A stretch of DNA of 64,000 bases from an uncultured Desulfobacter sp. (GTDB lineage: Bacteria > Desulfobacterota > Desulfobacteria > Desulfobacterales > Desulfobacteraceae): the NCBI RefSeq assembly GCF_963666145.1, contig NZ_OY762614.1:310001-374000 (forward strand). Reading direction: 5' to 3'. The position numbers and the translations under genes were made by a program. A model generated the notes under the pieces. It did no database searches. It had not been told where the DNA came from and saw only the letters and a program-made list of their open reading frames with translations. This document shows, piece after piece, positions 16,311-25,548 of this stretch. Position 1 is the first letter of the stretch, and every line of letters begins with the position of its first letter.

Positions 16311-18534
16311 TGTCGCTGACTTTTCGTTTTTTAATCTGATTATAAAGGGAAACCAATTTGCGGTCGGTTTCGTTCAGGCGGTCTGCAAGGACGGTGAAAA
16401 GATGCTTGGCCACGTCAGGATATTTTTCTATGATTTCAATCAGTTTATCGCCTGGAAATCGTTTGATTTTGGACCTACCCTTTGAAATAATGGATGCAGA
16501 TCTTGACGTACCGGTGATCGCCGCCATTTCGCCGAAATACTCACCGGGCTGGGTGATTTCTGCGATCATCTTACCGCCTTTGACCACATAAACGGCGCCC
16601 TGGACAAGCTTGAAAAAATCGATATCCGTGTTTCCTTCACGGATGATCACATCCTTGTCCTCGTACTGCTCAATGTCGGGGTTCACCAGATAGGCCGGCA
16701 GCGCCTCTTTGGTGATAACGGTTTTCTTTAACACTTCATCCAGGGATGTCTCAGCGGACTTTACCTTAACCAGGCCGGCGTCCCTCAAGGTCACCATGCC
16801 TTCGGCGATCGCCACCTTTCGCAACTGGTCTTCTGGGACTTCGGCCGAGATGGCCTTGGCCACTTCATCGGTTACTTCCATGAGTTCATAAAGCCCGACC
16901 CGGCCCTTGTACCCGGTGCCATTGCAGTGGGGGCAGCCTTTGGGTCCATAAATGGTCAGGTCCGGAATGTCATTTTTATGAAACCCGTGCAGTTCCAAAT
17001 CGTCGGGATTGTGCCCGGTCACCACCTGCTTGCAGTCCGGGCAAAGCCTTCGCCCAAGGCGCTGGGACAGCACCATGGTCACCGACGAGGCAAGCATATA
17101 GGGGGGAATACCGATATCCACAAGCCGGCCGATGGTGGACGGGCAGTCATTGGTATGCAGGGTGGCGAACACAAGATGGCCTGTCATGGCTGCCTTGATG
17201 GCAATTTCAGCCGTATCCATATCACGAATCTCGCCCACCATGATGATATCCGGGTCCTGTCTGAGAAACGCCTTCAGGGCTGCAGCAAAGGTCATGCCGA
17301 CTTCCTCTTTCACCGGCACCTGGTTAATCCCCTTAAAGTTGAATTCCACAGGGTCTTCTGCGGTGAGGATCTTAATATCCTCCTTGTTCAAACGATTGAG
17401 AATGGAGTACAAGGTCGTGGTTTTACCCGAACCTGTGGGGCCGGTCACCAGCAGCAGGCCATAGGGCCTTGAAATACAGCGTTTGAGCATGTCAAAGGTG
17501 TTGGATTCAAACCCAAGGCGGGTTAAATCCACACTTAGTGCGCTCTGGTCCAGGATACGCATAACAATGCTCTCACCAAACAAGGTGGGCAGGGTGGAGA
17601 CCCGAAAATCCACGGATTTTTTCTTGCCCAGCCGGAGTTTGATTCGGCCGTCCTGGGGAATCCTTCGCTCGGCGATATCCAGGGAGGCCAGAATCTTCAC
17701 CCTTGAAATGACTGCGTTTTTAATTGACAGCGGCAGGTTCATGGCCTTGTACATGCCGCCGTCCAGGCGGTAGCGCACCTGAAATGATTTTTCAAAGGGT
17801 TCAATGTGGATATCCGACACGCCGTCATTGATGGCTTTGGTCAGGATACCGTTGACCAGTTTGATGATGGGTGCGTCCGAAGCCATGAACTCATCACGGC
17901 CTGCGTCCGTATCGGCGGAAGCCACCTCAAGCTCCTCGGCGGCCTCGGAAACCAGGGAACCAAAATCTTCAACAGAAGTTACCGGTTCATCATCATCCAC
18001 CTCTTCTTCAAAATGAAGAAAACTTTTGTACTCTTCATCGGATATTTTATAGTAATCGCGATAGGCCTGGATGATATCATTTTCGGTGGAGACAGCGGCC
18101 TGAATATTTTTCCGGGTTACTTTGCCAAGTTCTGCAACCACATCCGTATCCGTGGGTTCCGCCATGCAGACCTGCAGATCGTCCCCGGCCAATTTCAAAG
18201 GAAAAACTAGATATTTTTTGGCTTCTTTATAGGGCAACAGCTTCAGTGCCCCGGGATCGGGTTTTATTTCCGAAAAAGAGACCGTCTTGTAGTTGTACAG
18301 CCGGCCAAGCACATTGACGATGGTATCCGGATCAATGTAACCTTTTTGAAGCAAGATCCCCGACAGCCGCTCGTTGGTCTTTTTCTGGACCGCGAGGGCC
18401 TCGTTGAGCATAATGGAGGTAATCTGCCCTTCTTTGGAAAGAATTTCACCGATTTTAACCTTTCCGGCACCAGACTGATCTTTGATGGTGGATTTAAGGC
18501 TGGAACCGGATTTTAAAGCAGTGCTGTCAGCCAT
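16300..18534 (-). CDS. PilB/GspE-type secretion ATPase with C-terminal cyclic-nucleotide-binding domain
   Basis: 744 residues. The N-terminus (about 20-165) is a T2SSE_N/MshEN domain. KIGEILSKEGQI...LNEALAVQ and ERLSGILLQKGYI follow the spacing of the c-di-GMP-binding MshEN motif, with Lys in place of the first Arg. The central ATPase has Walker A GPTGSGKTT (about 362-370), the Asp box around TAEDPVEF, Walker B DPDIIMVGEIRD and the His box GHLVFATLHTND. A zinc site CPDC...CPHC follows near 497-530. From about 640 to 735 there is an added cNMP-binding domain (FFKLVQGAVYVVKGGKMI, PGEYFGEMAAITGTSRSAS), which usual PilB/GspE proteins lack. It drives type IV pilus or type II secretion pseudopilus assembly; no other pilus gene is adjacent. 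Confidence 0.92.
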   Translation of the reverse strand: MADSTALKSGSSLKSTIKDQSGAGKVKIGEILSKEGQITSIMLNEALAVQKKTNERLSGILLQKGYIDPDTIVNVLGRLYNYKTVSFSEIKPDPGALKLLPYKEAKKYLVFPLKLAGDDLQVCMAEPTDTDVVAELGKVTRKNIQAAVSTENDIIQAYRDYYKISDEEYKSFLHFEEEVDDDEPVTSVEDFGSLVSEAAEELEVASADTDAGRDEFMASDAPIIKLVNGILTKAINDGVSDIHIEPFEKSFQVRYRLDGGMYKAMNLPLSIKNAVISRVKILASLDIAERRIPQDGRIKLRLGKKKSVDFRVSTLPTLFGESIVMRILDQSALSVDLTRLGFESNTFDMLKRCISRPYGLLLVTGPTGSGKTTTLYSILNRLNKEDIKILTAEDPVEFNFKGINQVPVKEEVGMTFAAALKAFLRQDPDIIMVGEIRDMDTAEIAIKAAMTGHLVFATLHTNDCPSTIGRLVDIGIPPYMLASSVTMVLSQRLGRRLCPDCKQVVTGHNPDDLELHGFHKNDIPDLTIYGPKGCPHCNGTGYKGRVGLYELMEVTDEVAKAISAEVPEDQLRKVAIAEGMVTLRDAGLVKVKSAETSLDEVLKKTVITKEALPAYLVNPDIEQYEDKDVIIREGNTDIDFFKLVQGAVYVVKGGKMIAEITQPGEYFGEMAAITGTSRSASIISKGRSKIKRFPGDKLIEIIEKYPDVAKHLFTVLADRLNETDRKLVSLYNQIKKRKVSDTAS

Positions 18535-18552
18535 AAAGTATCCTTGAAACGG

Positions 18553-18768
18553 TTACGACTTTTTATAGTTCCTGCCCACCCGGATACCCCCGGCCAGGAC
18601 CAGAAGAAAGCCTAAAAAATAGGAACAGAATCTTACGATTCCAATTTTATTTTTAAAAAAATCAATGGTTTCAATTTGGGTTATCACCTGGGGTACCCGT
18701 ATAAAAACCGCGAGCCCCACGATGATCAGAATGATACCATAATAGAATGTCAGCTTTTGTTTGTCCAT
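18553..18768 (-). CDS. small two-helix membrane protein, unknown function
   Basis: 71 residues with the ATG at 18768, one base after the TAA of the ABC-F gene; a GGGGA/AAGGTG purine stretch precedes it. The frame could start 13 codons earlier, but the coupled ATG fits better. Two hydrophobic helices (about residues 8-25 and 44-64) flank a short polar loop, and the tail is basic (RVGRNYKKS). The gene sits between an ABC-F ATPase and the pilus ATPase, 18 bases ahead of the latter, so it is probably cotranscribed with both. No family is recognised. Confidence 0.7.
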   Translation of the reverse strand: MDKQKLTFYYGIILIIVGLAVFIRVPQVITQIETIDFFKNKIGIVRFCSYFLGFLLVLAGGIRVGRNYKKS

Positions 18769-18769
18769 C

Positions 18770-20614
18770 TTAATCCCCACCTTCAAGTCCGGCCAATTCC
18801 CGGTCAAATTTATTTTTTATCTTGTCTGCCTGCTCTGAGATGTCCGCAAAGGTATCAAACAGGACTTCAATTTCGGATTCCAGTTTAGCATGTTCTTTGG
18901 ATAAAGTGGCAATTTTTAATCCGTCCTGGTCCTGGGATGCCGCAAGCAGTTCATCGTTCACCCGGGCCATTTTGGTTTCCTTTGCCTCGATCTCCCGTTC
19001 AAGTTTATTTATCTTTTTATTTATCGGCGTCAGCTGTTTTGATCTTTCGGCCACAAGTTCCGATTTTTTCTTGCGCAGCTCTTTTTTGGGAAGTTGCGCG
19101 CTTTTTTTTCGCCTGCCAGGGATCAGTTCTTCATCCTCCCACCCCTGTTTATCGAGAAATTCCTGGTAGGTACCCTCAAATATGTCTATGCCGGTGGAAT
19201 TAAATATCACCAGGCGGTTTGCCAGGGCATGCAGAAACATTTCATTATGGGTGACAAGGACCACAGCACCCTCAAAGGCATTTAACGCCTCAACAAATGC
19301 ATCACTTGATTCAATATCAAGATGGTTTGACGGCTCATCCAGCAGCAAAAGATTCAAAGGCCGGATCAGCAGTTTGCCCAGCATGACCCTTGCCTTTTCC
19401 CCGCCGGAGAGCACACAGATCTTTTTTAAGGCCGCGTCCTGTTCAAACATCATGGCCCCGCAGATGTTTCTGGCGGTCTGGCGATCGGTTTCAGGATAGG
19501 CATGCAGGATCTCTTCTTCCACAGTGAACTGCTGATTCAAGGTCTGGATATTGGTCTGCTCAAAATACCCGGTTTCCACCCCCGGATTGGGTTTTACCCA
19601 CCCTGTGTCCGGATCCATATTCTGACTGATTAACTTTAAGAATGTGGTTTTCCCCTTGCCGTTTTTACCGATCACAGCCACCCGGTCCCCGGGATACACA
19701 GTCAAAGAAAAATCTTTGATCAGCGGATTGTTTTTATCGTACCCAAACGTTAAACCCTCGCACGTCAGCACCTGCTTTCCGGCAAAGGGCAGATAGTTAA
19801 AGGCAAAATCCAGATTTTTAAGTTCAGCCAGTTTGTCTTTGGTTTCAAGCTTTGCAAGCGTCTTAACCCTGGACTGAACCATATTGGCCAGTCTTGCCTT
19901 GGCCCGGAACCGGCTGATGAACAATTCAATCTCTTTTTTACGCTTTTCCTCGTTTACCCGGGTTTTTTCATAGATCTCTTCGTCCTGGGCCACCTGAAGA
20001 TAATATTTGGACGTATCCCCCTCTATTTTTTTCATCTTGCGGCGGTGAATGCCCACAACATGGGTGACCACATTGTCCATGAATCCCCGGTCATGTGTCA
20101 CCAAAAGCATCTCCCTGGGCCAGGAGATAAGAAATCCGGTAATCCAGCGGATGGATGTAATATCCAGATAGTTGGTGGGCTCATCAAGAATCAGCAGATC
20201 CGGTTCGGATACCAATACCTTGGCAAGATTTAACCGCACCTGGTAGCCGCCGGAAAACTGCATGGGGTCCTTTTGCATGGCCTCTTCGGAAAACCCCAGA
20301 CCCGACAAGATCTTCTCCGCTTTCCAGAAATGATCCCGCTCATGATCCGGCAGGCCGAGCATGGCCTCTTCAAGCACCGTTGGTTTGCTGAATTTTATAT
20401 GCTGGGATAGCACCCCTATCCGATATCCGCTGGGCACAATAACCCGCCCGTCATCGGGGTGCTCCGTACCTGCAATGATATTCAAAAGCGTGGTTTTTCC
20501 ATGGCCGTTTCTTCCCACCAGGCCTACCCGTTCACCGGAATTGATCTGCATGCCCGTGTTGTCAAGCAATACCTGATCGGCGAATCCTTTGGTTATGGAT
20601 TCTATGTTCAGCAT
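18770..20614 (-). CDS. ABC-F family ATPase (Uup/YheS-like ribosome-associated factor)
   Basis: 614 residues with two nucleotide-binding domains and no membrane segment, the ABC-F layout. NBD1 has GRNGHGKTT, a signature read as FSGGYQVRLNLAK, and LLILDEPTNYLD. NBD2 has GKNGKGKTT, LSGGEKARVMLGK and LLLLDEPSNHLD. The interdomain linker (about 230-300) is the ribosome-contacting P-site tRNA interaction motif, rich in Lys/Arg. The C-terminal ~100 residues form a Lys/Glu-rich coiled coil, as in Uup-type proteins. Such factors act on stalled or early-elongating ribosomes; some give antibiotic protection, but nothing here points to that. Confidence 0.93.
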   Translation of the reverse strand: MLNIESITKGFADQVLLDNTGMQINSGERVGLVGRNGHGKTTLLNIIAGTEHPDDGRVIVPSGYRIGVLSQHIKFSKPTVLEEAMLGLPDHERDHFWKAEKILSGLGFSEEAMQKDPMQFSGGYQVRLNLAKVLVSEPDLLILDEPTNYLDITSIRWITGFLISWPREMLLVTHDRGFMDNVVTHVVGIHRRKMKKIEGDTSKYYLQVAQDEEIYEKTRVNEEKRKKEIELFISRFRAKARLANMVQSRVKTLAKLETKDKLAELKNLDFAFNYLPFAGKQVLTCEGLTFGYDKNNPLIKDFSLTVYPGDRVAVIGKNGKGKTTFLKLISQNMDPDTGWVKPNPGVETGYFEQTNIQTLNQQFTVEEEILHAYPETDRQTARNICGAMMFEQDAALKKICVLSGGEKARVMLGKLLIRPLNLLLLDEPSNHLDIESSDAFVEALNAFEGAVVLVTHNEMFLHALANRLVIFNSTGIDIFEGTYQEFLDKQGWEDEELIPGRRKKSAQLPKKELRKKKSELVAERSKQLTPINKKINKLEREIEAKETKMARVNDELLAASQDQDGLKIATLSKEHAKLESEIEVLFDTFADISEQADKIKNKFDRELAGLEGGD

Positions 20615-20892
20615 TTATTCCTCCTGTTTGCCCCAGGCACGTTGGTGATAACCTGCCGGCTGTACATCAAATTAAAAGAGAGCAATATTATCATTGCCGC
20701 CGCAATTTATAAACATAAGATTTTATTTGACTTGATTTACCCAACGTTTTAATAGTAAACGTTAAATTTTGATAGGCTTTGTGAAGAAATCAAATACCGG
20801 CTGATTCCACGGCATGAGCAAGCCAAACATCAATTTATCTTTAATTAACGAATGTCTTTAAAATTTTAAGACTTTAACCATACAAGCGGTGA

Positions 20893-23619
20893 ATGAAAAT
20901 GACCAAATACATCTATGAGTTCGGACCTGATAAAACAGATGGGGATGCTAGTCAAAAAAACCTTCTAGGCGGAAAAGGCGCCAATCTTGCAGAAATGGCA
21001 AAGTTAAAACTGCCTGTTCCTCCGGGTTTTACCATATCAACGGAATGCTGTAATCACTATTTTGATTTAAACGGCCGCTTTCCTGATACCCTTGAAGATG
21101 AAATTCTCAAAGCCATGGCCAATATCGAGTCCCAAACAGGCATGATTTTCGGGAATCCTGAAAATCCATTGCTGGTATCCTGCCGGTCCGGGGCCAGAAG
21201 CTCAATGCCGGGAATGATGGAGACCATATTGAATGTCGGCCTGTGTACCACCACAATCCCGGGATTGATTAAAAAGACCGGAAATGAATGGTTTGTTTAT
21301 GATGCCTACCGCCGGCTGATCATGATGTATTCCGATGTGGTCATGGAAAAAGCCGAGCAGGTCAGCCCCAGGGACGGCATGGGTATCCGCCTGAATCTTG
21401 AAATGATGATGAACAACCTGAAAAACGACAAGGGCTATGACAATGACACCGATATCTCCACCGAAGATCTAAAGGCCCTGTGCGAACGGTTTAAGAAAAA
21501 AATCCGGGAGGATCTGGGGGCTTATTTCCCCGATGATCCCAAAGATCAGCTCATGGGTGCCATTGGTGCCGTATTTAAAAGCTGGAACGGGAAACGGGCC
21601 GTATCCTACCGGCGCATTGAACATATTCCGGACAGCTGGGGTACGGCCGTCAATGTCCAGACCATGGTGTTCGGCAACATGGGCTCTACCTCGGCCACGG
21701 GTGTTGCCTTTACCAGGGATCCCGCCACGGGCGACAATAAATTCTATGGAGAGTGGCTGGTCAATGCCCAGGGTGAAGATGTTGTGGCAGGAACCCGGAC
21801 CCCAAATCCATTGAACAACGACACCAAAAATATGCAGAACAAGCACCTGGCGTCCCTGGAAGAATCCATGCCCGAGCTTTATAAACAGTTGTTTGAGATC
21901 AGAAATCTCTTAGAAGCGCATTACAAGGACATGCAGGACATCGAATTCACCATCCAGGAAGGCAGGCTTTACATGCTCCAGTGCCGGGTGGGCAAACGCA
22001 CGGCCACGGCTGCCCTGAACATGGCCATGGACATGCTCGAAGAAGGCACCATTGACGAAAAAACCATGGTGTGCCGGCTTGATCCTAAAATCCTTGATGA
22101 CATGCTTCACCCCATTGTGGACCCCGATGCCGAAAAAACAGCCGTAAAGGTTGCAGAAGGCCTGCCTGCAGGTCCGGGCGGTGCATGGGGCCAGATTGTA
22201 TTCTCTTCCGAAGATGCAGTGCAATGGTCCAAATCAGACAAAAAAGTCATTCTGGTCAGAGAAGAGACCAACCCCGAAGATATTGAAGGCATGCGGGCCG
22301 CAGCCGCCGTGCTGACGGCAAGGGGCGGTATGACCTCCCATGCGGCGCTGGTTGCCAGGGGATGGGGCAAATGCTGTATTGTCGGTGCAGGCGCCCTTAA
22401 AATCAATTTTGAAACCAAAGAGCTTCGTGTGGGCACCCGGACATTCAAGGAAGGTGACACCTTCACCCTCAACGGCACCAAAGGTATCGTATACGAGGGT
22501 CAGCTCAAAATGAAAGACGCATCTGAAAATGTCAGATTCAAAACTTTCATGAGCATTGCCGATAAATACCGGGCCATGCAGGTACGCGCCAATGCAGACA
22601 CCCCGGACGATGCCAAAACCGCCCTTGAGTTCGGGGCCCAGGGCATCGGACTGTTCAGAACAGAACACATGTTTTACGGTGCCAATTCAGATACGCCCCT
22701 CTTTCTTTTGCGCAAAATGATTTTAAGCAAGACCCACGAAGAGCGAAAGGCCGCCCTTGAAGAGCTGTTCCCCTTTGTCAAAGAGGAGATCAAGACAACT
22801 TTGGAGGTCATGGACAATCTGCCCGTCACCATGCGTCTGCTTGATCCGCCCCTGCATGAATTTGTGCCCCAGTCCCGGGAAAATCAGCAGGAAATCGCCG
22901 ATGCCCTGCATATTGACATCGAAGAGGTGTTCAAGCGCAGCGAACAGCTCCTGGAATCCAACCCCATGATCGGGCACAGGGGTGTCAGGCTTGGCATTAC
23001 CTATCCTGAAATCTCCCAGATGCAGGTACAGGCCATCTTTGAGGCATGTGCGGAACTGATCAAAGCGGGTAAAAACCCCATGCCTGAAATTATGGTGCCG
23101 GTAACCTGTAACGAAAAAGAGCTGGCCTTTGTCCAGGCTATCGTTAAAAAGTGTTATGCGCAGACCATTAAAGCCTACGACCTGGATGCCATTCCCTATC
23201 TGTACGGCACCATGATTGAAATCCCAAGAGCCGCCTTAATTGCAGACAAAATGGCCGAATATGCCCAGTTTTTCTCTTTTGGCACCAATGATCTGACCCA
23301 GATGACCTTCGGTTTTTCACGGGATGATATAGGCTCTTTCATGAACGATTATATTGACAATGCAATCCTAAATTCTGACCCCTTTGAGACCCTGGATCAG
23401 GAAGCGGTGGGCGGACTTGTGACAACGGCGGTGGAACGCGGCCGTAAAACCCGTCCCGACATCAAGCTGGGTATCTGCGGCGAACACGGCGGGGACCCGG
23501 AATCGGTCTTTTTCTGCCATAAAGCTGGACTCAGCTATGTATCATGTTCACCCTACCGGGTGCCCATTGCAAGGCTGGCTGCAGCCCAGGCCTCAATTAT
23601 GTATCCTGACTGCAGATAA
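20893..23619 (+). CDS. ppdK: pyruvate, phosphate dikinase
   Basis: Interconverts pyruvate + ATP + Pi and phosphoenolpyruvate + AMP + PPi, a central step of gluconeogenesis or PPi-linked glycolysis in anaerobes. 908 residues, full length. The N-terminal ATP-grasp domain starts GGKGANLAEMAKL. The phosphohistidine domain has GGMTSHAALVARGWGKCC with H483 as the phosphorylated residue. The C-terminal TIM barrel has GLFRTEHMFY, FGTNDLTQMTFGFSRDD and the catalytic Cys in LGICGEHGG. The regulatory kinase/phosphorylase for this enzyme is coded at 28579-29472. Transcription is divergent from the ABC-F gene across 278 bases, and a good terminator follows. Confidence 0.97.
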   Translation: MKMTKYIYEFGPDKTDGDASQKNLLGGKGANLAEMAKLKLPVPPGFTISTECCNHYFDLNGRFPDTLEDEILKAMANIESQTGMIFGNPENPLLVSCRSGARSSMPGMMETILNVGLCTTTIPGLIKKTGNEWFVYDAYRRLIMMYSDVVMEKAEQVSPRDGMGIRLNLEMMMNNLKNDKGYDNDTDISTEDLKALCERFKKKIREDLGAYFPDDPKDQLMGAIGAVFKSWNGKRAVSYRRIEHIPDSWGTAVNVQTMVFGNMGSTSATGVAFTRDPATGDNKFYGEWLVNAQGEDVVAGTRTPNPLNNDTKNMQNKHLASLEESMPELYKQLFEIRNLLEAHYKDMQDIEFTIQEGRLYMLQCRVGKRTATAALNMAMDMLEEGTIDEKTMVCRLDPKILDDMLHPIVDPDAEKTAVKVAEGLPAGPGGAWGQIVFSSEDAVQWSKSDKKVILVREETNPEDIEGMRAAAAVLTARGGMTSHAALVARGWGKCCIVGAGALKINFETKELRVGTRTFKEGDTFTLNGTKGIVYEGQLKMKDASENVRFKTFMSIADKYRAMQVRANADTPDDAKTALEFGAQGIGLFRTEHMFYGANSDTPLFLLRKMILSKTHEERKAALEELFPFVKEEIKTTLEVMDNLPVTMRLLDPPLHEFVPQSRENQQEIADALHIDIEEVFKRSEQLLESNPMIGHRGVRLGITYPEISQMQVQAIFEACAELIKAGKNPMPEIMVPVTCNEKELAFVQAIVKKCYAQTIKAYDLDAIPYLYGTMIEIPRAALIADKMAEYAQFFSFGTNDLTQMTFGFSRDDIGSFMNDYIDNAILNSDPFETLDQEAVGGLVTTAVERGRKTRPDIKLGICGEHGGDPESVFFCHKAGLSYVSCSPYRVPIARLAAAQASIMYPDCR

Positions 23620-23633
23620 TTTGCCTTTTAACC

Positions 23634-23680
23634 AGAACACGCCTGGCCGCTTTAGGCGACCAGGCGTGTTCTATATTTTT
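23634..23680 (+). terminator. intrinsic terminator after ppdK
   Basis: AGAACACGCCTGG (23634-23646) pairs perfectly with 23660-23672 around a 13-base loop. It is followed by ATATTTTT on the plus strand. It lies 15 bases after the ppdK stop and separates it from the convergent MCP gene. Confidence 0.9.
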
Positions 23681-23711
23681 GAGCAGTAAACGAAGACCAT
23701 TTACGCAGCCA

Positions 23712-25442
23712 TCAAGATTTTGAAACCTTGAACTCGGAAATCATATGGCTTAAGGTAACGGACAGATCAGAGAGGCTGGTTGCATTCTGGTTCATCTGAT
23801 GACTGTTTTGGGTCATCTGCCCGGCCACATCATTCATCCCTGAAACCCCGCCTGAAATTTCAGCAGAAAGGTGTGAGTTTTCCACTACATTCCCAGAAAT
23901 TTCGCCCATACTGCCGGAGGCCTGCTCAATGCTTATGGCCACATCCTGGAACGTGGACAGCTGCTCTTTAAGGGAATCTGCGATGTGTTTCACCACCCCG
24001 TCTACGTTCAAGATGATTTCAGAAATCTTTGTTACATCTAATATGGTATCCTGGGTCGAATTCTGAATGCCGGAGACCTTTGCCTTGATATCTTGGGTCG
24101 CCTGGGCCGTTTGACCGGCCAGGGCCTTTATCTCCTGGGCAACAACGGCAAAGCCTTTACCTGATTCTCCCGCCTTTGCCGCCTCAATGGTCGCATTCAA
24201 GGCCAAAAGATTCGTCTGTTCGGCGATATCCGTAATGACCTCCATGACCTTTGATATCTCTTCTGCAGCGCCCCCAAGTGATGCGACCCGCTGGGTGGCA
24301 TCTTCAACTTTAAGGGATGCCTCATCGGACATTTCCTTGGCCCGGTTACACTCCTGGGTGATTTGCTCCAACGAGCCGCTCATCTGGGAGGCAGAATCAG
24401 AAATCATCCCCATATGTTCTGCCGCCCGCTCCCCAAAGGATGCAATGGTTCTCATGCTTGTGGTCATCCGGTCGGTGGCGACGGACATGGCTTCTGATTT
24501 TTTGGAAAAATCCTCAGCCCCCTCTGCCATTTTCCCGGAAAATGTCAAAACGGATTTAGACTCGTCCATGACCTTTTCTGCCGCTTTGCCAATATCAATG
24601 ATGATTCTGTCCAGGCGCTCAATAAACTGATTGAACCATAAAGAGAGCTCCCCAAGCTCATCTTTTTTATTCTTTATTTCCAATCGTTTGGTCAAGTCCC
24701 CTTCGCCTTGGGCAACATCTTTGACCATGTAAACCACCCGCTGCATAGGTGTCGTTATTGATCGTCTGACAAGAATACTGAATCCAGCGGTTACACATGC
24801 AAAAATAACCACCACACATAAAAGGAAGAAACGATTCGTTTCAATGGATTTTGCAAAGGCTTGGGATACGGATAATATTTCCTGGCTTCCCTGGCTAACC
24901 TGATCACTGATCTCTTGGGTTTTGCTGATATGTTCAGAAAAAGCACGAACGCTTTCCAACTCCTCATTCATCTTCCCGGCAGATTCGTCCATGGTTTTCA
25001 CTGCGACATGAAGACTGACCAAGGCTTCTCTCTTCATAATTTCCTGAAGATTTCCAACGCTGTCAGCCATATCAAAAAGCTGATCTTGAATCGTCTGGTC
25101 ATCAATATTGTCAAGAAGGCCATCAATGGTTTTTGATAACCATGTGAGTTTCAAGGCGCTGCCCGAAATCTTTTTTTCCAAAATTTTAATTGAATTATTG
25201 GTCTCCACAGTAAGCGCGTTAAGCTGTGTCATCCGCTCTACCATGATATTGACCTTGGCCATTGTATTTACAATATCCTGTCGTGACGCCTGGGTAACGC
25301 TCCTGTTCTGGTCGGCCTTTCCGATAATCGTTGAAAATCCGGTGAGCAAGGATGAAAAGATATTAAAAATCAGCAAAAGTATTATTAATTGCAATGCGAT
25401 ATTCAATACGCCCAGAAGAATTATTTTTGTCTTCAGCTTCAT
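23712..25442 (-). CDS. methyl-accepting chemotaxis protein
   Basis: 576 residues. Helix TM1 is at about 7-33. A periplasmic helical sensor domain (about 34-200) is probably of the four-helix-bundle type. TM2 is at about 205-227 and HAMP at about 228-280. The cytoplasmic signalling hairpin has its tip at about 405-436 (EQTNLLALNATIEAAKAGESGKGF), the CheA/CheW-contacting element. The C-terminus has no NWETF-like tether. It is followed upstream on the same strand by an exported PilJ-domain protein (25549-26454); the two may share ligands or form a periplasmic sensor pair, which is inference. No che operon is adjacent. Confidence 0.94.
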   Translation of the reverse strand: MKLKTKIILLGVLNIALQLIILLLIFNIFSSLLTGFSTIIGKADQNRSVTQASRQDIVNTMAKVNIMVERMTQLNALTVETNNSIKILEKKISGSALKLTWLSKTIDGLLDNIDDQTIQDQLFDMADSVGNLQEIMKREALVSLHVAVKTMDESAGKMNEELESVRAFSEHISKTQEISDQVSQGSQEILSVSQAFAKSIETNRFFLLCVVVIFACVTAGFSILVRRSITTPMQRVVYMVKDVAQGEGDLTKRLEIKNKKDELGELSLWFNQFIERLDRIIIDIGKAAEKVMDESKSVLTFSGKMAEGAEDFSKKSEAMSVATDRMTTSMRTIASFGERAAEHMGMISDSASQMSGSLEQITQECNRAKEMSDEASLKVEDATQRVASLGGAAEEISKVMEVITDIAEQTNLLALNATIEAAKAGESGKGFAVVAQEIKALAGQTAQATQDIKAKVSGIQNSTQDTILDVTKISEIILNVDGVVKHIADSLKEQLSTFQDVAISIEQASGSMGEISGNVVENSHLSAEISGGVSGMNDVAGQMTQNSHQMNQNATSLSDLSVTLSHMISEFKVSKS

Positions 25443-25548
25443 ACACTTCCCCCACGCTTTGCGCGAAAATATTAATCAATAAGCAAGTTAAATATGATTT
25501 TGTTTAGATTAAACACTGCTGACAATAAGCCACCGTCGTCTTTAACAG

